From: WQUF01 sp031549885
GTDB lineage: Bacteria; Bacillota; Clostridia; Clostridiales; Clostridiaceae
Assembly (NCBI GenBank): GCA_031549885.1
Contig: JAVBPD010000033.1
Location: 1-64,000 of the forward strand
Direction: 5' to 3'
Length of the DNA stretch: 64,000 nucleotides
The translations under genes and the position numbers were made by a program. Numbering within the stretch: position 1 is the stretch's first letter; each line of letters starts with the position of its first letter. A model generated the notes under the pieces. The model saw only the letters and a list, made by a program, of their open reading frames with translations. It did not search any database and was not told the DNA's origin. This document shows positions 43,703-53,235 of the stretch, piece after piece.

Positions 43703-44641
43703 CTATTTTAATATAAAATCCGCTATATCACTTATAACATCAGGTGAAAAAGCTTCATACTCTGCATATTCTGCTGGAGTACTTTTCTCACCCTTAGTTT
43801 TTGTAAATATGTGATTGTACCCAGGATATGATTTAAATGTAACATTGCTTTTACCTTGCAGAGCTGTTTTCCATGCATTAAAATCATCCATTGTCACTTG
43901 ATAATCAGTTTCTCCTTGCAAAATAAATAGTGGTAAAGTTATGCTTTTAGCTTGCTCTACCTGATTATACACATTTAAATCTGCCCAATATGATTTAGGT
44001 GCATAAAATACCATATGGCTGGTATTTTGTGAATCAGCCTCAGTTATAGCATTTATTTCATCATATGCTTGTTTTATTGCAGCCATTTGCGCATCCGAAT
44101 CAGCTGCTGGTATTATGCCAATATCACATAAATACTGTACTTGCCTCAAAACCTCATCTTGAATTTTTACAGCAGGTGCCGCAAGCATAATATAACCTGC
44201 TGGTACATTTGTAATCTTTTCAAATCTTGGAATAAGCATTGCACCTTCGCTATGACCTAAAATAAATATTTTTTTAGAATCTATATCGCTTTGATTACAT
44301 AACAAATTAATTGCAGTTAACATGTCATCAGTATATTCATCTTTAGTGTTATTAATAGCAATACCTAAATTTGGATTTCTCCTTAATAAACATGGACGTT
44401 TATCATAACGAAGCACAGCAATTCCACGCTCTGCAAGCCCCCATGCAATATCTTGAAATGGTTTATTAGGCCCAATGGATTCATCCATATCACATGGACC
44501 AGAGCCAGCACTAAGTATAACAGCAGGCACAGGTTTAGATAAATCATATGGCAGAGTAAGTTTACCAGGTAGGCTTATGTTATCATTAACTTTAATAGAA
44601 ACATCTTTTTCAGTTAAATTAGTTGGTAAATTATTTTCCAT
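43703..44641 (-). CDS. Alpha/beta-hydrolase (esterase/dienelactone-hydrolase-like)
   Basis: The 312-aa single-domain protein has an oxyanion region LSAGSGPCD, nucleophile elbow FILGHSEGAML (GxSxG), acid residue near GETDYQVT and a catalytic His in PGYNHIFTK. It has no signal peptide, so it is cytoplasmic. It likely cleaves an ester of a small molecule; the family includes cross-annotated acyl hydrolases and peptidases and specificity cannot be read. ATG after GGAGGACC-type site. It has its own transcription unit. Confidence 0.86.
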   Translation of the reverse strand: MENNLPTNLTEKDVSIKVNDNISLPGKLTLPYDLSKPVPAVILSAGSGPCDMDESIGPNKPFQDIAWGLAERGIAVLRYDKRPCLLRRNPNLGIAINNTKDEYTDDMLTAINLLCNQSDIDSKKIFILGHSEGAMLIPRFEKITNVPAGYIMLAAPAVKIQDEVLRQVQYLCDIGIIPAADSDAQMAAIKQAYDEINAITEADSQNTSHMVFYAPKSYWADLNVYNQVEQAKSITLPLFILQGETDYQVTMDDFNAWKTALQGKSNVTFKSYPGYNHIFTKTKGEKSTPAEYAEYEAFSPDVISDIADFILK

Positions 44642-44690
44642 GTTGGTCCTCCAATGCTTTCTAAGTAAATTTATAATTTATACTATTCTA

Positions 44691-46964
44691 TTATAATATT
44701 TTAAAATATGAATGATAAGGCACATCAAAAGCAGTATAAAAAGGTATAAATTCATATTCACCTATTTTTAATATATTATCATCATCAGATATGACTTTAA
44801 AATCATATATATCCTCTTTGGAAATCTCTATAAAGTCATCCTTATCACTAGCTATTGCCATAACTAAAGGCCCATAAAAAATAGATCCTATATCCTGATT
44901 GTCTTTTGTTCTATCTATTTTAATTGAAAATGGAAGCTCTATTTTTATTTTATCAAAAGATTTAAATTCACCTTTAACAATTCCATATCCATTTTCTAAA
45001 TTGTATTCAATAGCTTTTTCATTTAACTTAATAATTGGTTTTTCAATAAGCCAGCTTGGTATTCTAAACCTAAATTCTATAAAACCATTTCCCTCTATTA
45101 AAATGTTAGAGGATTTAAACTTTAAAAAATCATCACAAATGGTGACTTTCATATTTTTATCATGTAAATTTAAAGTAGAAGGTATATACAAATTTATATA
45201 AACTATATCATCATCTTTAAAAAATATGGATTCTTGATACTTAACATGGCTTTCCATTCCCGTTCCATGGCAACAGCTGTTTTCTTTTAAATCAAACTCT
45301 CGCATTCCACCTGGAATAAGTGGCATAAAATATGTTGACCCTCCAGTTGGTCCGCTTTTGTCGTGAGATGCTACAATGTGATTATATAGCGTTTTTTCGT
45401 AATAATCCATATATTTAGCATTCTTTGAATACTTAAAAAGCATTTTAGTTAATTTAAGCATGTTATAACTAACACAGGATTCAGCAGTTTTTTCTGTTAA
45501 GAATTTAGATATTTTATTCGGCTCTTTAAACATCTCACCTTCGCCAGCTCCTCCTATGTTATAAATGTGAGATTTAGTTACAAACTCCCAAAAATTATCT
45601 GCAATATCAAAATATATTTTTTCAAAAGTCTTATCATAAATTTCTAGAGCTCCTATAATCTGCGGAACATGTTGGTTTGCATGAATATTTGAAAGAGTAT
45701 CTATGTTTTTAGACATTGGAATGAATAATCTTTCATTGTCAAAAAATTTACTAGCTTTTAAATATTCTTCTTTTTTATTAAATTTATAAAGTCTAGCTAA
45801 AACTTCATTCATACCTCCAAATTCACCTGCAATGTACATTGACCACATTTTATTTAGCTTGTCCTTATTCAGTTTTGATAATCGATTATATACAAATATA
45901 CCTATTTTGCTGCAAATTATAAGAGCAAGCTCATTTTTACCAAATTCATAACAATCAAGAAGCCCAGCCATGATTTTATGAAGAGTATAATAAGGTGCCC
46001 ATATTTTTGGATAAACTTCATATTGTTCTAATTTATCAAACTGATCTTCAGAGTAAGCGCTTAAGAACCCATAGCTATATTTTCCATCATTTTCCATAGC
46101 TTCCTGGCATAATGCAAGTTCTTGAATTAAATAATCTATTTTACCTTTAAACACTTCTTTATTTTCTATGCTTCCCTCATAAGCTAAAGAAATAGCAGAT
46201 AAATAATGACCACTTGTATGACCTCTAAGCAAACATTCAGGCGCATCCCAACCGCTCATAGGTAGGGCTCCTTTAGTATCTAAATTTGCTTGTTTTCTAA
46301 AGTTATACAATATTTTATCATCATCAACACCAAGCAAATATTCCTCAACCCTATTTTTATTTTCATAAAATATGCTATGATTATTTAAAATAACATCTGA
46401 CAATTCAAACTCTTCCAAAGGTTTTTTATATAATAATGATTTTTCTTTTTTATCTACTACTTCAACAATTGCTTCAGGAATTAAACCATCATAATCCTTT
46501 ATTTTTTCTCCAAATACTCTATACTTACCTATAGGAAGCTTAGAAAAATCAGGCTCATCTTCCCATGTGACTGAAATTGTGCTATAAAAACCTTCTTCCA
46601 TTTTAACTATTGAAATTTTTGGAAGCCTATATTCACTTCCTAAAAGTATTTCATTTCTTAGCGGCAAAACTTCTTTTATAACATCCTTACTTTTTTGTTC
46701 TAAAACTGTTATTTCAAATTCCCGGCTCATCAAAGCCTCTCCAAAACTCACAGTTGCAACTAAAGTAACATCTCTATTTCCTGTACCACACCTTGGCCTT
46801 GTGACTTTACCCTTATTATCAATAATGTGATCATAATTTGACTTCCAGGAAATTGTAGAGCCTAATTGCCCTTTACTTGGTAAATTCATATCTGAATCGA
46901 TAGTAAATATATTCCCAATATAAATGGATTCAGCATCGTAAAGCACTACTTCTTGATCGTTCAT
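44691..46964 (-). CDS. GH127/DUF1680-type glycosidase with N-terminal Ig-like domain
   Basis: The protein is about 757 aa. An N-terminal atrophied Ig-like domain (about 1-100) is followed by an (alpha/alpha)6 barrel with LRGHTSGHYLSAISLAYEG and the catalytic cysteine cluster SCCHGTGMESHVKYQES, the pattern of beta-L-arabinofuranosidases (GH127) and relatives. No signal peptide is seen, so it probably acts inside on imported oligosaccharides from the adjacent ABC importer. The frame could start at 47018, but ATG 46964 is preferred, 10 bases after AAGGAG; the longer version would overlap the AraC gene. Confidence 0.88.
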   Translation of the reverse strand: MNDQEVVLYDAESIYIGNIFTIDSDMNLPSKGQLGSTISWKSNYDHIIDNKGKVTRPRCGTGNRDVTLVATVSFGEALMSREFEITVLEQKSKDVIKEVLPLRNEILLGSEYRLPKISIVKMEEGFYSTISVTWEDEPDFSKLPIGKYRVFGEKIKDYDGLIPEAIVEVVDKKEKSLLYKKPLEEFELSDVILNNHSIFYENKNRVEEYLLGVDDDKILYNFRKQANLDTKGALPMSGWDAPECLLRGHTSGHYLSAISLAYEGSIENKEVFKGKIDYLIQELALCQEAMENDGKYSYGFLSAYSEDQFDKLEQYEVYPKIWAPYYTLHKIMAGLLDCYEFGKNELALIICSKIGIFVYNRLSKLNKDKLNKMWSMYIAGEFGGMNEVLARLYKFNKKEEYLKASKFFDNERLFIPMSKNIDTLSNIHANQHVPQIIGALEIYDKTFEKIYFDIADNFWEFVTKSHIYNIGGAGEGEMFKEPNKISKFLTEKTAESCVSYNMLKLTKMLFKYSKNAKYMDYYEKTLYNHIVASHDKSGPTGGSTYFMPLIPGGMREFDLKENSCCHGTGMESHVKYQESIFFKDDDIVYINLYIPSTLNLHDKNMKVTICDDFLKFKSSNILIEGNGFIEFRFRIPSWLIEKPIIKLNEKAIEYNLENGYGIVKGEFKSFDKIKIELPFSIKIDRTKDNQDIGSIFYGPLVMAIASDKDDFIEISKEDIYDFKVISDDDNILKIGEYEFIPFYTAFDVPYHSYFKIL

Positions 46965-46983
46965 AATATCAGAGCTCCTTAAA

Positions 46984-47853
46984 TTATTTTTTGTTATAGT
47001 GTGTTTTACTATAAGCATTTCTAAATTGCTTAGGAGTTAAATTTTCAAACTTTTGAAACAATCTAAAAAAATATTTTGTATCATTAAACCCCACCATATT
47101 TGAAACCTCTTTAATCTTATATTCGTTATGACACAAAAGTTCCTTTGCCTTTGAAATCCTAATAGTATTTATATATTTTTGCATGTTAACCCCTGTTACT
47201 TCATGAAAGCGTCTAGATAAATATTCTTTTGAGTAATTAAATTCATAAGCAACATCTGAAAGTGAAATGCCTCTACAAGCATTTATCCTTATCCATTCAA
47301 ATATTTTCTCCATGTTGCCTTGAGCCTCTTTAACGCCTTTTTTTATCAAAAATTGTTCAGATATTTCTATAACAAGGGAAGTAATCATGTAATCTGTAGC
47401 ATATCCTGATATATATTTTGATTCATTAATATGGCATAGCTGGCTGCATAAAACATTTATCCTCTCTAAATTTGCTTTTTCTAAAAATGTTGGAACATAT
47501 GCAAAGTTTTTGACCTCTTCTAAAGAAACATTCTCAAGCTTATTTTCAAAATTAAAAACACTAGTTTCTCCCCTTGGTAAAAAGTGCATCCAGTAAAATG
47601 AAGTGTCTTTTTCTACCTTTTCAAATCCTTTATGAACTATGCCTGGATGAAGAAGTAAAATATCATTTTTATTAAGCGAATACCTAATGCCCTCTTGTTC
47701 CATATATAAAATCCCTTTTACAACAACAAGTATCTCATAGCTATCGATAATTCTTTTATTGTGAATCCAATTTTTATCAGCTATAAAAAAACCAGCTGAT
47801 TCAAATTTAACAGGCTTATTAATATTTGCCTTTAAAGTCAACAAAAACCTCAC
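46984..47853 (-). CDS. AraC-family transcriptional regulator
   Basis: The protein is about 285-289 aa. An N-terminal cupin sugar-sensing domain (about 20-150) is followed by two C-terminal HTH motifs: SLSDVAYEFNYSKEYLSRRF, and KIKEVSNMVGFNDTKYFFRL with the GF-x-D-x-x-YF signature. It lies between the permease genes and the GH127 gene on the same strand and probably activates this sugar locus. The first codon is likely TTG 47841, 6 bases after GGTGAGG, rather than GTG 47853. Confidence 0.92.
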   Translation of the reverse strand: MRFLLTLKANINKPVKFESAGFFIADKNWIHNKRIIDSYEILVVVKGILYMEQEGIRYSLNKNDILLLHPGIVHKGFEKVEKDTSFYWMHFLPRGETSVFNFENKLENVSLEEVKNFAYVPTFLEKANLERINVLCSQLCHINESKYISGYATDYMITSLVIEISEQFLIKKGVKEAQGNMEKIFEWIRINACRGISLSDVAYEFNYSKEYLSRRFHEVTGVNMQKYINTIRISKAKELLCHNEYKIKEVSNMVGFNDTKYFFRLFQKFENLTPKQFRNAYSKTHYNKK

Positions 47854-47868
47854 CTACTCTAATAAAAT

Positions 47869-48708
47869 CTAACTCTTAATCCCTGTAAGCGTAACGCCTT
47901 CAACAAAATATCTCTGAAAGAAAAAGAAAACTAAAATCATTGGGAACGTGACAATTGCTGATGCTGCCATTAAAAAATCCCATTTTGCACTATATGTGCT
48001 TTTAAATGAGCTAAGGGCTAAGGATACTGGAAACATATTTGAATCATTTAAATATATAACTGGCCCTATTAGATCATTCCACACATTCATAAATGTAAAT
48101 ACCCCTAATACTGCAAGAACAGGCTTTACAAGAGGTAGGAGTATTTTCCAAAATATAGTCCATTGATTTGCTCCATCTATTAGAGCAGCTTCATCTAAAT
48201 CTTTAGGTATTGTCATAAAAAATTGCCTTACAAGAAAAATGTTATAAGCACTTCCTCCAAGCCAAGATGGCAAAATAAGAGGTACATATGAATCAGTAAG
48301 CCCAAGTTTACTCCATACTAAAAACGTAGGTAATAACGTTATAAAAGATGGTATCATCATAGTTGATAGAAGAGCGTAAAAAAGAACTTTCTTTCCTCTC
48401 CATCTTAGCCTTGAAAAAGCATATCCTGCCATTGCAGATGTAATTAAAGTACCTGCCATGTTAGTTACAACTAAAAAAATTGTATTTAAAAAATACCTTC
48501 CAAAAGGCTGTGAAGCTAAAGCTTTAGGATAATTTTCCCATCTAATTGGATTGGGAAAAAGCATAATAGGCAGTTTAAAAAGCTGCCTTGCATCCATAAG
48601 TGAGCTTCTAATCATCCAATAAAAAGGCAAAAGAGATATAACACAAATAATTGCTATTAAAGAATATACAATTGACATTTTTATTTTGATAGAGGTTGAT
48701 TTTTTCAT
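47869..48708 (-). CDS. ABC sugar transporter permease (MalG/AraQ type)
   Basis: The protein is about 279 aa with six membrane helices and the EAA loop as DLDEAALIDGANQWTIFWKILLP-type sequence, which contacts the ATPase. No ATPase gene is in the locus, so a shared MsmK-type ATPase is expected, as usual for CUT1 systems in Firmicutes. The ATG at 48708 overlaps the stop of the first permease by one base (TGATG) after GGAAGGAG. Confidence 0.93.
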   Translation of the reverse strand: MKKSTSIKIKMSIVYSLIAIICVISLLPFYWMIRSSLMDARQLFKLPIMLFPNPIRWENYPKALASQPFGRYFLNTIFLVVTNMAGTLITSAMAGYAFSRLRWRGKKVLFYALLSTMMIPSFITLLPTFLVWSKLGLTDSYVPLILPSWLGGSAYNIFLVRQFFMTIPKDLDEAALIDGANQWTIFWKILLPLVKPVLAVLGVFTFMNVWNDLIGPVIYLNDSNMFPVSLALSSFKSTYSAKWDFLMAASAIVTFPMILVFFFFQRYFVEGVTLTGIKS

Positions 48709-49622
48709 CAATTTTCTCCTTCCGGATAATATACCCATGAATTTGAAGTTTTAAAAATTATAAATGTAAAAAATATTACAATTACAAACAAAATCCATGA
48801 TAATGCTGAAGCATATCCCATTTTATTGCTTGAAAAAGCAGTTCTATAAATATGATAAGCATAGAATAAACTTCCATTATTAGGTCCACCATCTGTCATA
48901 ACAAATGCTTGATAAAAGGCTTGTAGCGTTCCAATTATGCCCATTACTAATGTAAAGAAAATCGTAGGTGTCATCATTGGAAGGGTACAATATATAAATT
49001 TATGAAAAACATTGCCTCCATCAACTTCTATGGCTTCATATAAAGAACGTGGTACACCTTGAAGACCTGCTAAAAATATTATCATATTTGCTCCAATTCC
49101 CCAAATACCCATAAATGCAAGCGATGGCACAACACTTGATTTGCTATAAATCCACTGTTGAGCTGGAACGTGCATAAAAGATAAAATTTTATTTAAAAGC
49201 CCTAAATCAGGATTAAAAAGCCATTTCCATAAAAAAGCATTTGCTACAGCTGGTACAATGCCAGGAAGGTAAACAATAGTCCTATAAAATCTTACACCCT
49301 TTAATCTCTCTGTATTAAGAAGCAAAGCTACAGAAAATGAACAAATTAAATTTAAAGGAACTGCTAAAACAACATAGGAAAATGTTACGCCAAGGGAAAG
49401 TTTAAAAAAAGGATCAGTTGTGAAAATTGTTTTAAAATTTTCTATACCAATAAAAGCGCCATCTACTCCAAGTGTAGTGTTAGTAAAACTCAAATATAAA
49501 CTCATAAGCATTGGCACTGCAGTAAATACTAAAAATCCTATTATAGCAGGAGCTGCAAAAAACCAGCCCCATTTCTCTTCATAATTTTTCTTTTTATTCT
49601 TAAATGAAACTTCTTTAACCAA
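48708..49622 (-). CDS. ABC sugar transporter permease (MalF/UgpA type)
   Basis: The protein is about 304 aa with six helices, FAAPAIIGFLVFTAVPML near the N-terminus and EAA loop SLYEAIEVDGGNVFHKF. It forms the channel with the following permease. TTG 49622 is taken as the start because GGGGTGAG precedes it; the frame is open up to 49673 but runs through a hairpin region without a ribosome site. Confidence 0.92.
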   Translation of the reverse strand: MVKEVSFKNKKKNYEEKWGWFFAAPAIIGFLVFTAVPMLMSLYLSFTNTTLGVDGAFIGIENFKTIFTTDPFFKLSLGVTFSYVVLAVPLNLICSFSVALLLNTERLKGVRFYRTIVYLPGIVPAVANAFLWKWLFNPDLGLLNKILSFMHVPAQQWIYSKSSVVPSLAFMGIWGIGANMIIFLAGLQGVPRSLYEAIEVDGGNVFHKFIYCTLPMMTPTIFFTLVMGIIGTLQAFYQAFVMTDGGPNNGSLFYAYHIYRTAFSSNKMGYASALSWILFVIVIFFTFIIFKTSNSWVYYPEGEN

Positions 49623-49639
49623 ATTCTCACCCCATTTAA

Positions 49640-49700
49640 AAACAAGAGTATATTGGCAATAATACTTGTACAATATTTAGCAATTTATATACTCTTGTTT
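49640..49700 (-). terminator. Read-through terminator after the sugar-binding-protein gene
   Basis: AAACAAGAGTATA (49640-49652) and TATACTCTTGTTT (49688-49700) are perfect inverted copies, and the minus strand ends in TTTTT. Such partial terminators keep binding-protein mRNA in excess over permease mRNA. Confidence 0.8.
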
Positions 49701-49714
49701 AAAATTATATACTT

Positions 49715-51136
49715 TTAATTTCCATCATAACGTCCTTGATATGCTTTAGAAGATTCAATTGTAGATTGAGCTTCATTTAAAGCGCTTGCAGGGTCTTTTT
49801 CATTTCTAAATATAGCGTCAATTGCAGGATTTAAAATTGCTGCAACATCTCCCCAATTTTTAACATATTCTTGAGGTGTTTTAACAATATTTTTATCGAT
49901 ATTATCAATTACAACAGATTTATAATCTTGTGGGTGCGCAGGGGTATCTATCCAGAAGGATACTTTTTCAGGATTTGTATAATAATCTTTATATATTGGT
50001 TGCCATAATCCATTTTTATAAAGATCTGTTGCTCCATTTTCAGCATCTAGTGAATATTTATAAAAATCCCAAGCTTCTTCTGGATGTTTAGTTGAGGCAA
50101 ATATGGCAGTAACTCCAGGAGCGCTCATAGTTGAAGGTCCTTTACCTAGATCAGGAAAAACAGCACAACCAACGTTTAATTTTTGGTCATTATAATCTAA
50201 AAATGACCAGTTTCCATCTAAAGTCATAGCTACTTGGCCAGTTAACATAGCTTCAGCAGCAAGAGAATCTGCTTTTGCAGGTGTTGGCACTACATGATGA
50301 ACATATATTAAATCTTGAACTTTTTTCATGGTATCAATCCACTCAGGAGAATTAAAAGCAGTATTTGTGCTATCTTGATTTAAAATGCTTCCACCATTTG
50401 AATTTAATAGCATCAATATATGGTTAAGGTAAGTAGTCATGGAAAGACCATATGTTGCAATGTTTTCTGGATTAAAATCTGGGCTATTTGCATCATTGCC
50501 ATTTGAATCAAAAGTTACAGACTTACAAAGCTTTACAAAATCATCCCAATTTAGTGCTTTGCTTGCATCTGAAGGTGGATATGCAACTTTATGTTCGTCA
50601 AAAATATCCTTATTATAAGTTATTAACAAACTTTCAAGTGCAGTTGAGAAAAACGCAACTTTTCCATTTACTTTCCATTGAGCAATTGGCAAAACGTTAT
50701 CAATAAAAGATTTATCCTCTTTAAGTAAATCTTCAACAAATAAGAGTTTGCCTTCTTGAGCATAAGTTGGCGCTACAGATGTGCTAACATAAGCTATATC
50801 TGGTGCCTTTCCTGCTGCAACTTGTGAAGCTAATTTGTTTGAGTAATCATCAGGAACATGTTGAGCATTAACATGAATTTTTCCTTCATGCAATTTATTA
50901 TAATTATCTACACACTTTTGAACTGCATCTTTTTCTACAAGTCCACCCCAATACATAAAGTTAAGTTCTACAGGGCCAGAATTATTATTGCTTTCTGTAC
51001 TTGTCCCACTGCTTGAATTACCTGCATTTGCATTTGAATCTGTCTTTGAAGTATTTCCACTTCCATTCCCACATCCCCCAAAAGAAACAACAAGTAATAA
51101 TGACATTGCAAAAGATAAAATCTTTTTTATTTTCAT
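49715..51136 (-). CDS. Sugar ABC transporter substrate-binding lipoprotein (CUT1)
   Basis: The 473-aa protein has a lipoprotein signal (LLLVVSFGGCGNG) then a Ser/Asn/Gly-rich linker to about residue 52. The type II binding fold starts ELNFMYWGGLVEKDAVQ and contains the family TMSAPGVTAIFASTKHPEEAW block. It captures an oligosaccharide outside the cell for the two permeases encoded downstream. The nearby GH127-type enzyme suggests an arabinose-containing sugar; this is inference. Confidence 0.93.
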   Translation of the reverse strand: MKIKKILSFAMSLLLVVSFGGCGNGSGNTSKTDSNANAGNSSSGTSTESNNNSGPVELNFMYWGGLVEKDAVQKCVDNYNKLHEGKIHVNAQHVPDDYSNKLASQVAAGKAPDIAYVSTSVAPTYAQEGKLLFVEDLLKEDKSFIDNVLPIAQWKVNGKVAFFSTALESLLITYNKDIFDEHKVAYPPSDASKALNWDDFVKLCKSVTFDSNGNDANSPDFNPENIATYGLSMTTYLNHILMLLNSNGGSILNQDSTNTAFNSPEWIDTMKKVQDLIYVHHVVPTPAKADSLAAEAMLTGQVAMTLDGNWSFLDYNDQKLNVGCAVFPDLGKGPSTMSAPGVTAIFASTKHPEEAWDFYKYSLDAENGATDLYKNGLWQPIYKDYYTNPEKVSFWIDTPAHPQDYKSVVIDNIDKNIVKTPQEYVKNWGDVAAILNPAIDAIFRNEKDPASALNEAQSTIESSKAYQGRYDGN

Positions 51137-51452
51137 TTATAAATCCTCCTATTGTTAAAAAATTGTAAAATAAAAAATTGTAAAAAGTGCACCTATTTAT
51201 GTATAATTAATAAAAGTAGATAATAATAACTATTTATTATAAGCAAAAAACAAACCTTAATGCAAAGCAATAAAATAATGTATAATTCTACACAAAAGGC
51301 ATAGAGATATTGAAAAAACTTATTTATATTTATAAGCTTTCTAAGATAAATCGATTTATTTATAATAATATTATCATAGTTTGAAAACCTGTTCATCTTA
51401 TATTTTTAACTTTAGGTGGATTATTTTGACTATCAATTTTATTCACTAAATA
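51137..51452. promoter_or_regulatory. Upstream region of the sugar operon
   Basis: On the minus strand TTGCAT (51265-51260) and TATAAT (51241-51236) with an 18-base spacer form a likely sigma-A promoter about 100 bases before the binding-protein ATG. The leader contains two near-tandem copies of AAAAAATTGTAAAAT (about 51157-51185). An open frame at 51193-51396 on the minus strand is AT-noise. No gene is seen. Confidence 0.55.
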
Positions 51453-51505
51453 AAGAAGCCATGGAAAGCACCTCAAAACTTAAGGCTATTTTTCCATGAC
51501 TTCTT
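51453..51505 (-). terminator. Terminator of the ECF/SAM-hydrolase operon
   Basis: AAGAAGCCATGGAAA (51453-51467) pairs with TTTCCATGACTTCTT (51491-51505) at 14 of 15 positions, directly after the stop of the second SAM-hydrolase gene. The T-run is modest, so it may also act on read-through from the plus strand. Confidence 0.7.
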
Positions 51506-52345
51506 TTAAACCCTTTTGAATTCAATAGACCAATGAATCCCAGTTCCAATAGCATAAGCCTTTGCAAAATTTCCTTGATTAATTGCAACTGCCATCCTAT
51601 AAAGAGAATTCACATAAACAATTTGTTCACCTACATAAACATCAGCAAAGGATTTGCCAAAGGAAACTCTATTATTATAAATCAAAGTTGACCCATTTCT
51701 AATAACAATTTCCACCTTGTCTCCGTAGGATATGCCTAAATTCACAAAATCATCCCTGGTAATATTTGTCCATAAACTTCCAAATCTCACATCTAAAATA
51801 TCAATGCTGCCTTTAATAGAAGCTTTAGTTTTCACAACTTCTCCTACTTCAAGTTCAACTACATCATCATTTTCTATTTTATCTCCAACTTCACTTAAAG
51901 AAATAATTTCTGCTGCAATTTTAGCCCCAGTGTTGGAAAAAAGGTCTCTTCCATGAAAAGTATATGAAAACAAAGTATTTTTCCTCATATGTACCTCTTC
52001 ATCAATGCAATAAACTTCTTTAATGCCAACATATCGTTTTATATGGGTTAAAGTGCCATTATTGGGAGTTACAATAAAATGTCCACCATTAGTTAAAGCT
52101 ACAATGCTTTTTCTATTTGATCCTACCCCTGGATCCACAACAGAAACAAATACAGTGCCTTCTTCCCAATATTCAACTGTTTGAAACAATCTATAAGAAG
52201 CCTCCCAAACATTATAAGGCTCAATGTCATGCGTTAAATCATAAATTAAAAGATCTCTATCTATCTGCAAAGCTACCCCATACATAGCAGCTACAGCTCC
52301 ATCCATAAGTCCAAAATCAGATTGAAATACTAATTTCTTTTTCAT
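51506..52345 (-). CDS. SAM hydroxide adenosyltransferase (DUF62), copy 2
   Basis: The 279-aa protein belongs to the SAM hydrolase/chlorinase/fluorinase family. It has the N-terminal FQSDFGLMDGAVAAMYG, the Asp/Arg of VVDPGVGSNRK and the His in TFHGRDLF that activate water, matching the DUF62 Asp-Arg-His triad. DUF62 enzymes split SAM into adenosine and methionine with hydroxide. It is a tandem partner of the next gene, 8 bases apart, and shares the same operon as an ECF importer. Confidence 0.88.
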   Translation of the reverse strand: MKKKLVFQSDFGLMDGAVAAMYGVALQIDRDLLIYDLTHDIEPYNVWEASYRLFQTVEYWEEGTVFVSVVDPGVGSNRKSIVALTNGGHFIVTPNNGTLTHIKRYVGIKEVYCIDEEVHMRKNTLFSYTFHGRDLFSNTGAKIAAEIISLSEVGDKIENDDVVELEVGEVVKTKASIKGSIDILDVRFGSLWTNITRDDFVNLGISYGDKVEIVIRNGSTLIYNNRVSFGKSFADVYVGEQIVYVNSLYRMAVAINQGNFAKAYAIGTGIHWSIEFKRV

Positions 52346-52353
52346 AAAAACCC

Positions 52354-53211
52354 CTACTTATTAAATGTTACATTCCAACCAGACCCAAATCCTATACCAA
52401 AACTCTTAGAAAAATTACCTTGAGATATTGCCACAGCTATGCGCATTAACTCATTATTATATATAATCGGATATCCTTTTTTAGAATATCCAAAAGACTT
52501 ATGAAACAAAATTCTATTTTCATAAACAATATTTTCACCATTTTTTATGACCATATGAATATTATCACCATAAGAAAACCCTGCATCATTAAACATCTTT
52601 AAAGGAATGTTTGTCCAAAGATTCCCAAAATTAGGATCATTTATCTCAAATATTCCTAAGACAGCTCCATTTTTTAAACTTGGCTCCAAAATAGGAAAAG
52701 ATACAATTTCAGAAACATCATATTTTTCCCCAATATCTTCAAAAGATATTATTCCTGAAGCAAATCTTGCAGCTGTATATCCAAATAAATCCCTACCGTG
52801 AAATACATAAGATCCTTCAGATTTTCCCTTTAAAAGATTTTTCTCTAAATCTATTTCACGTATCTCTTCTATTTTGGACCATTTATTTATATGGGTTAAA
52901 GTTCCATTATCTGGAGTCACTATAAAATAACCATCCACCGTCTTTGCAATACATGCTCTCCTACTAGTACCAACTCCTGGGTCAACCACAGATACAAAAA
53001 TAGTCCCCTCTGGCCAAAACCTAATGGTCTGGTATAACCTATAAGATGCACTCCAAATATCGTATTGAGGTATTTCATGACTTCCATCAATTATTTCAAG
53101 CTCTCTATCAACAGATTTTACAACGCCATACATAGCAGAAACTGCCCCTTCTTTATATGTAAAATCTGTTTGAAACACTAATATTGGTTTTTGAAAATTT
53201 TTCTCCCTCAA
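52354..53211 (-). CDS. SAM hydroxide adenosyltransferase (DUF62), copy 1
   Basis: This 285-aa homolog of copy 2 has FQTDFTYKEGAVSAMYG, VVDPGVGTSRR and VFHGRDLF, so the catalytic triad is retained. The two copies are related along the whole length but clearly diverged, which argues for different ligands or a hetero-oligomer rather than recent duplication. It follows ecfT by 24 bases. Confidence 0.88.
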   Translation of the reverse strand: MREKNFQKPILVFQTDFTYKEGAVSAMYGVVKSVDRELEIIDGSHEIPQYDIWSASYRLYQTIRFWPEGTIFVSVVDPGVGTSRRACIAKTVDGYFIVTPDNGTLTHINKWSKIEEIREIDLEKNLLKGKSEGSYVFHGRDLFGYTAARFASGIISFEDIGEKYDVSEIVSFPILEPSLKNGAVLGIFEINDPNFGNLWTNIPLKMFNDAGFSYGDNIHMVIKNGENIVYENRILFHKSFGYSKKGYPIIYNNELMRIAVAISQGNFSKSFGIGFGSGWNVTFNK

Positions 53212-53235
53212 AATATGCTTTCCTTTCTGTTAATA

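Noticed and set aside
51193..51396. 67-aa Tyr/Ile/Leu-rich frame upstream of the sugar operon
   Set aside because: It overlaps the -35/-10 of the operon, has no ribosome site and looks like AT-rich noise.
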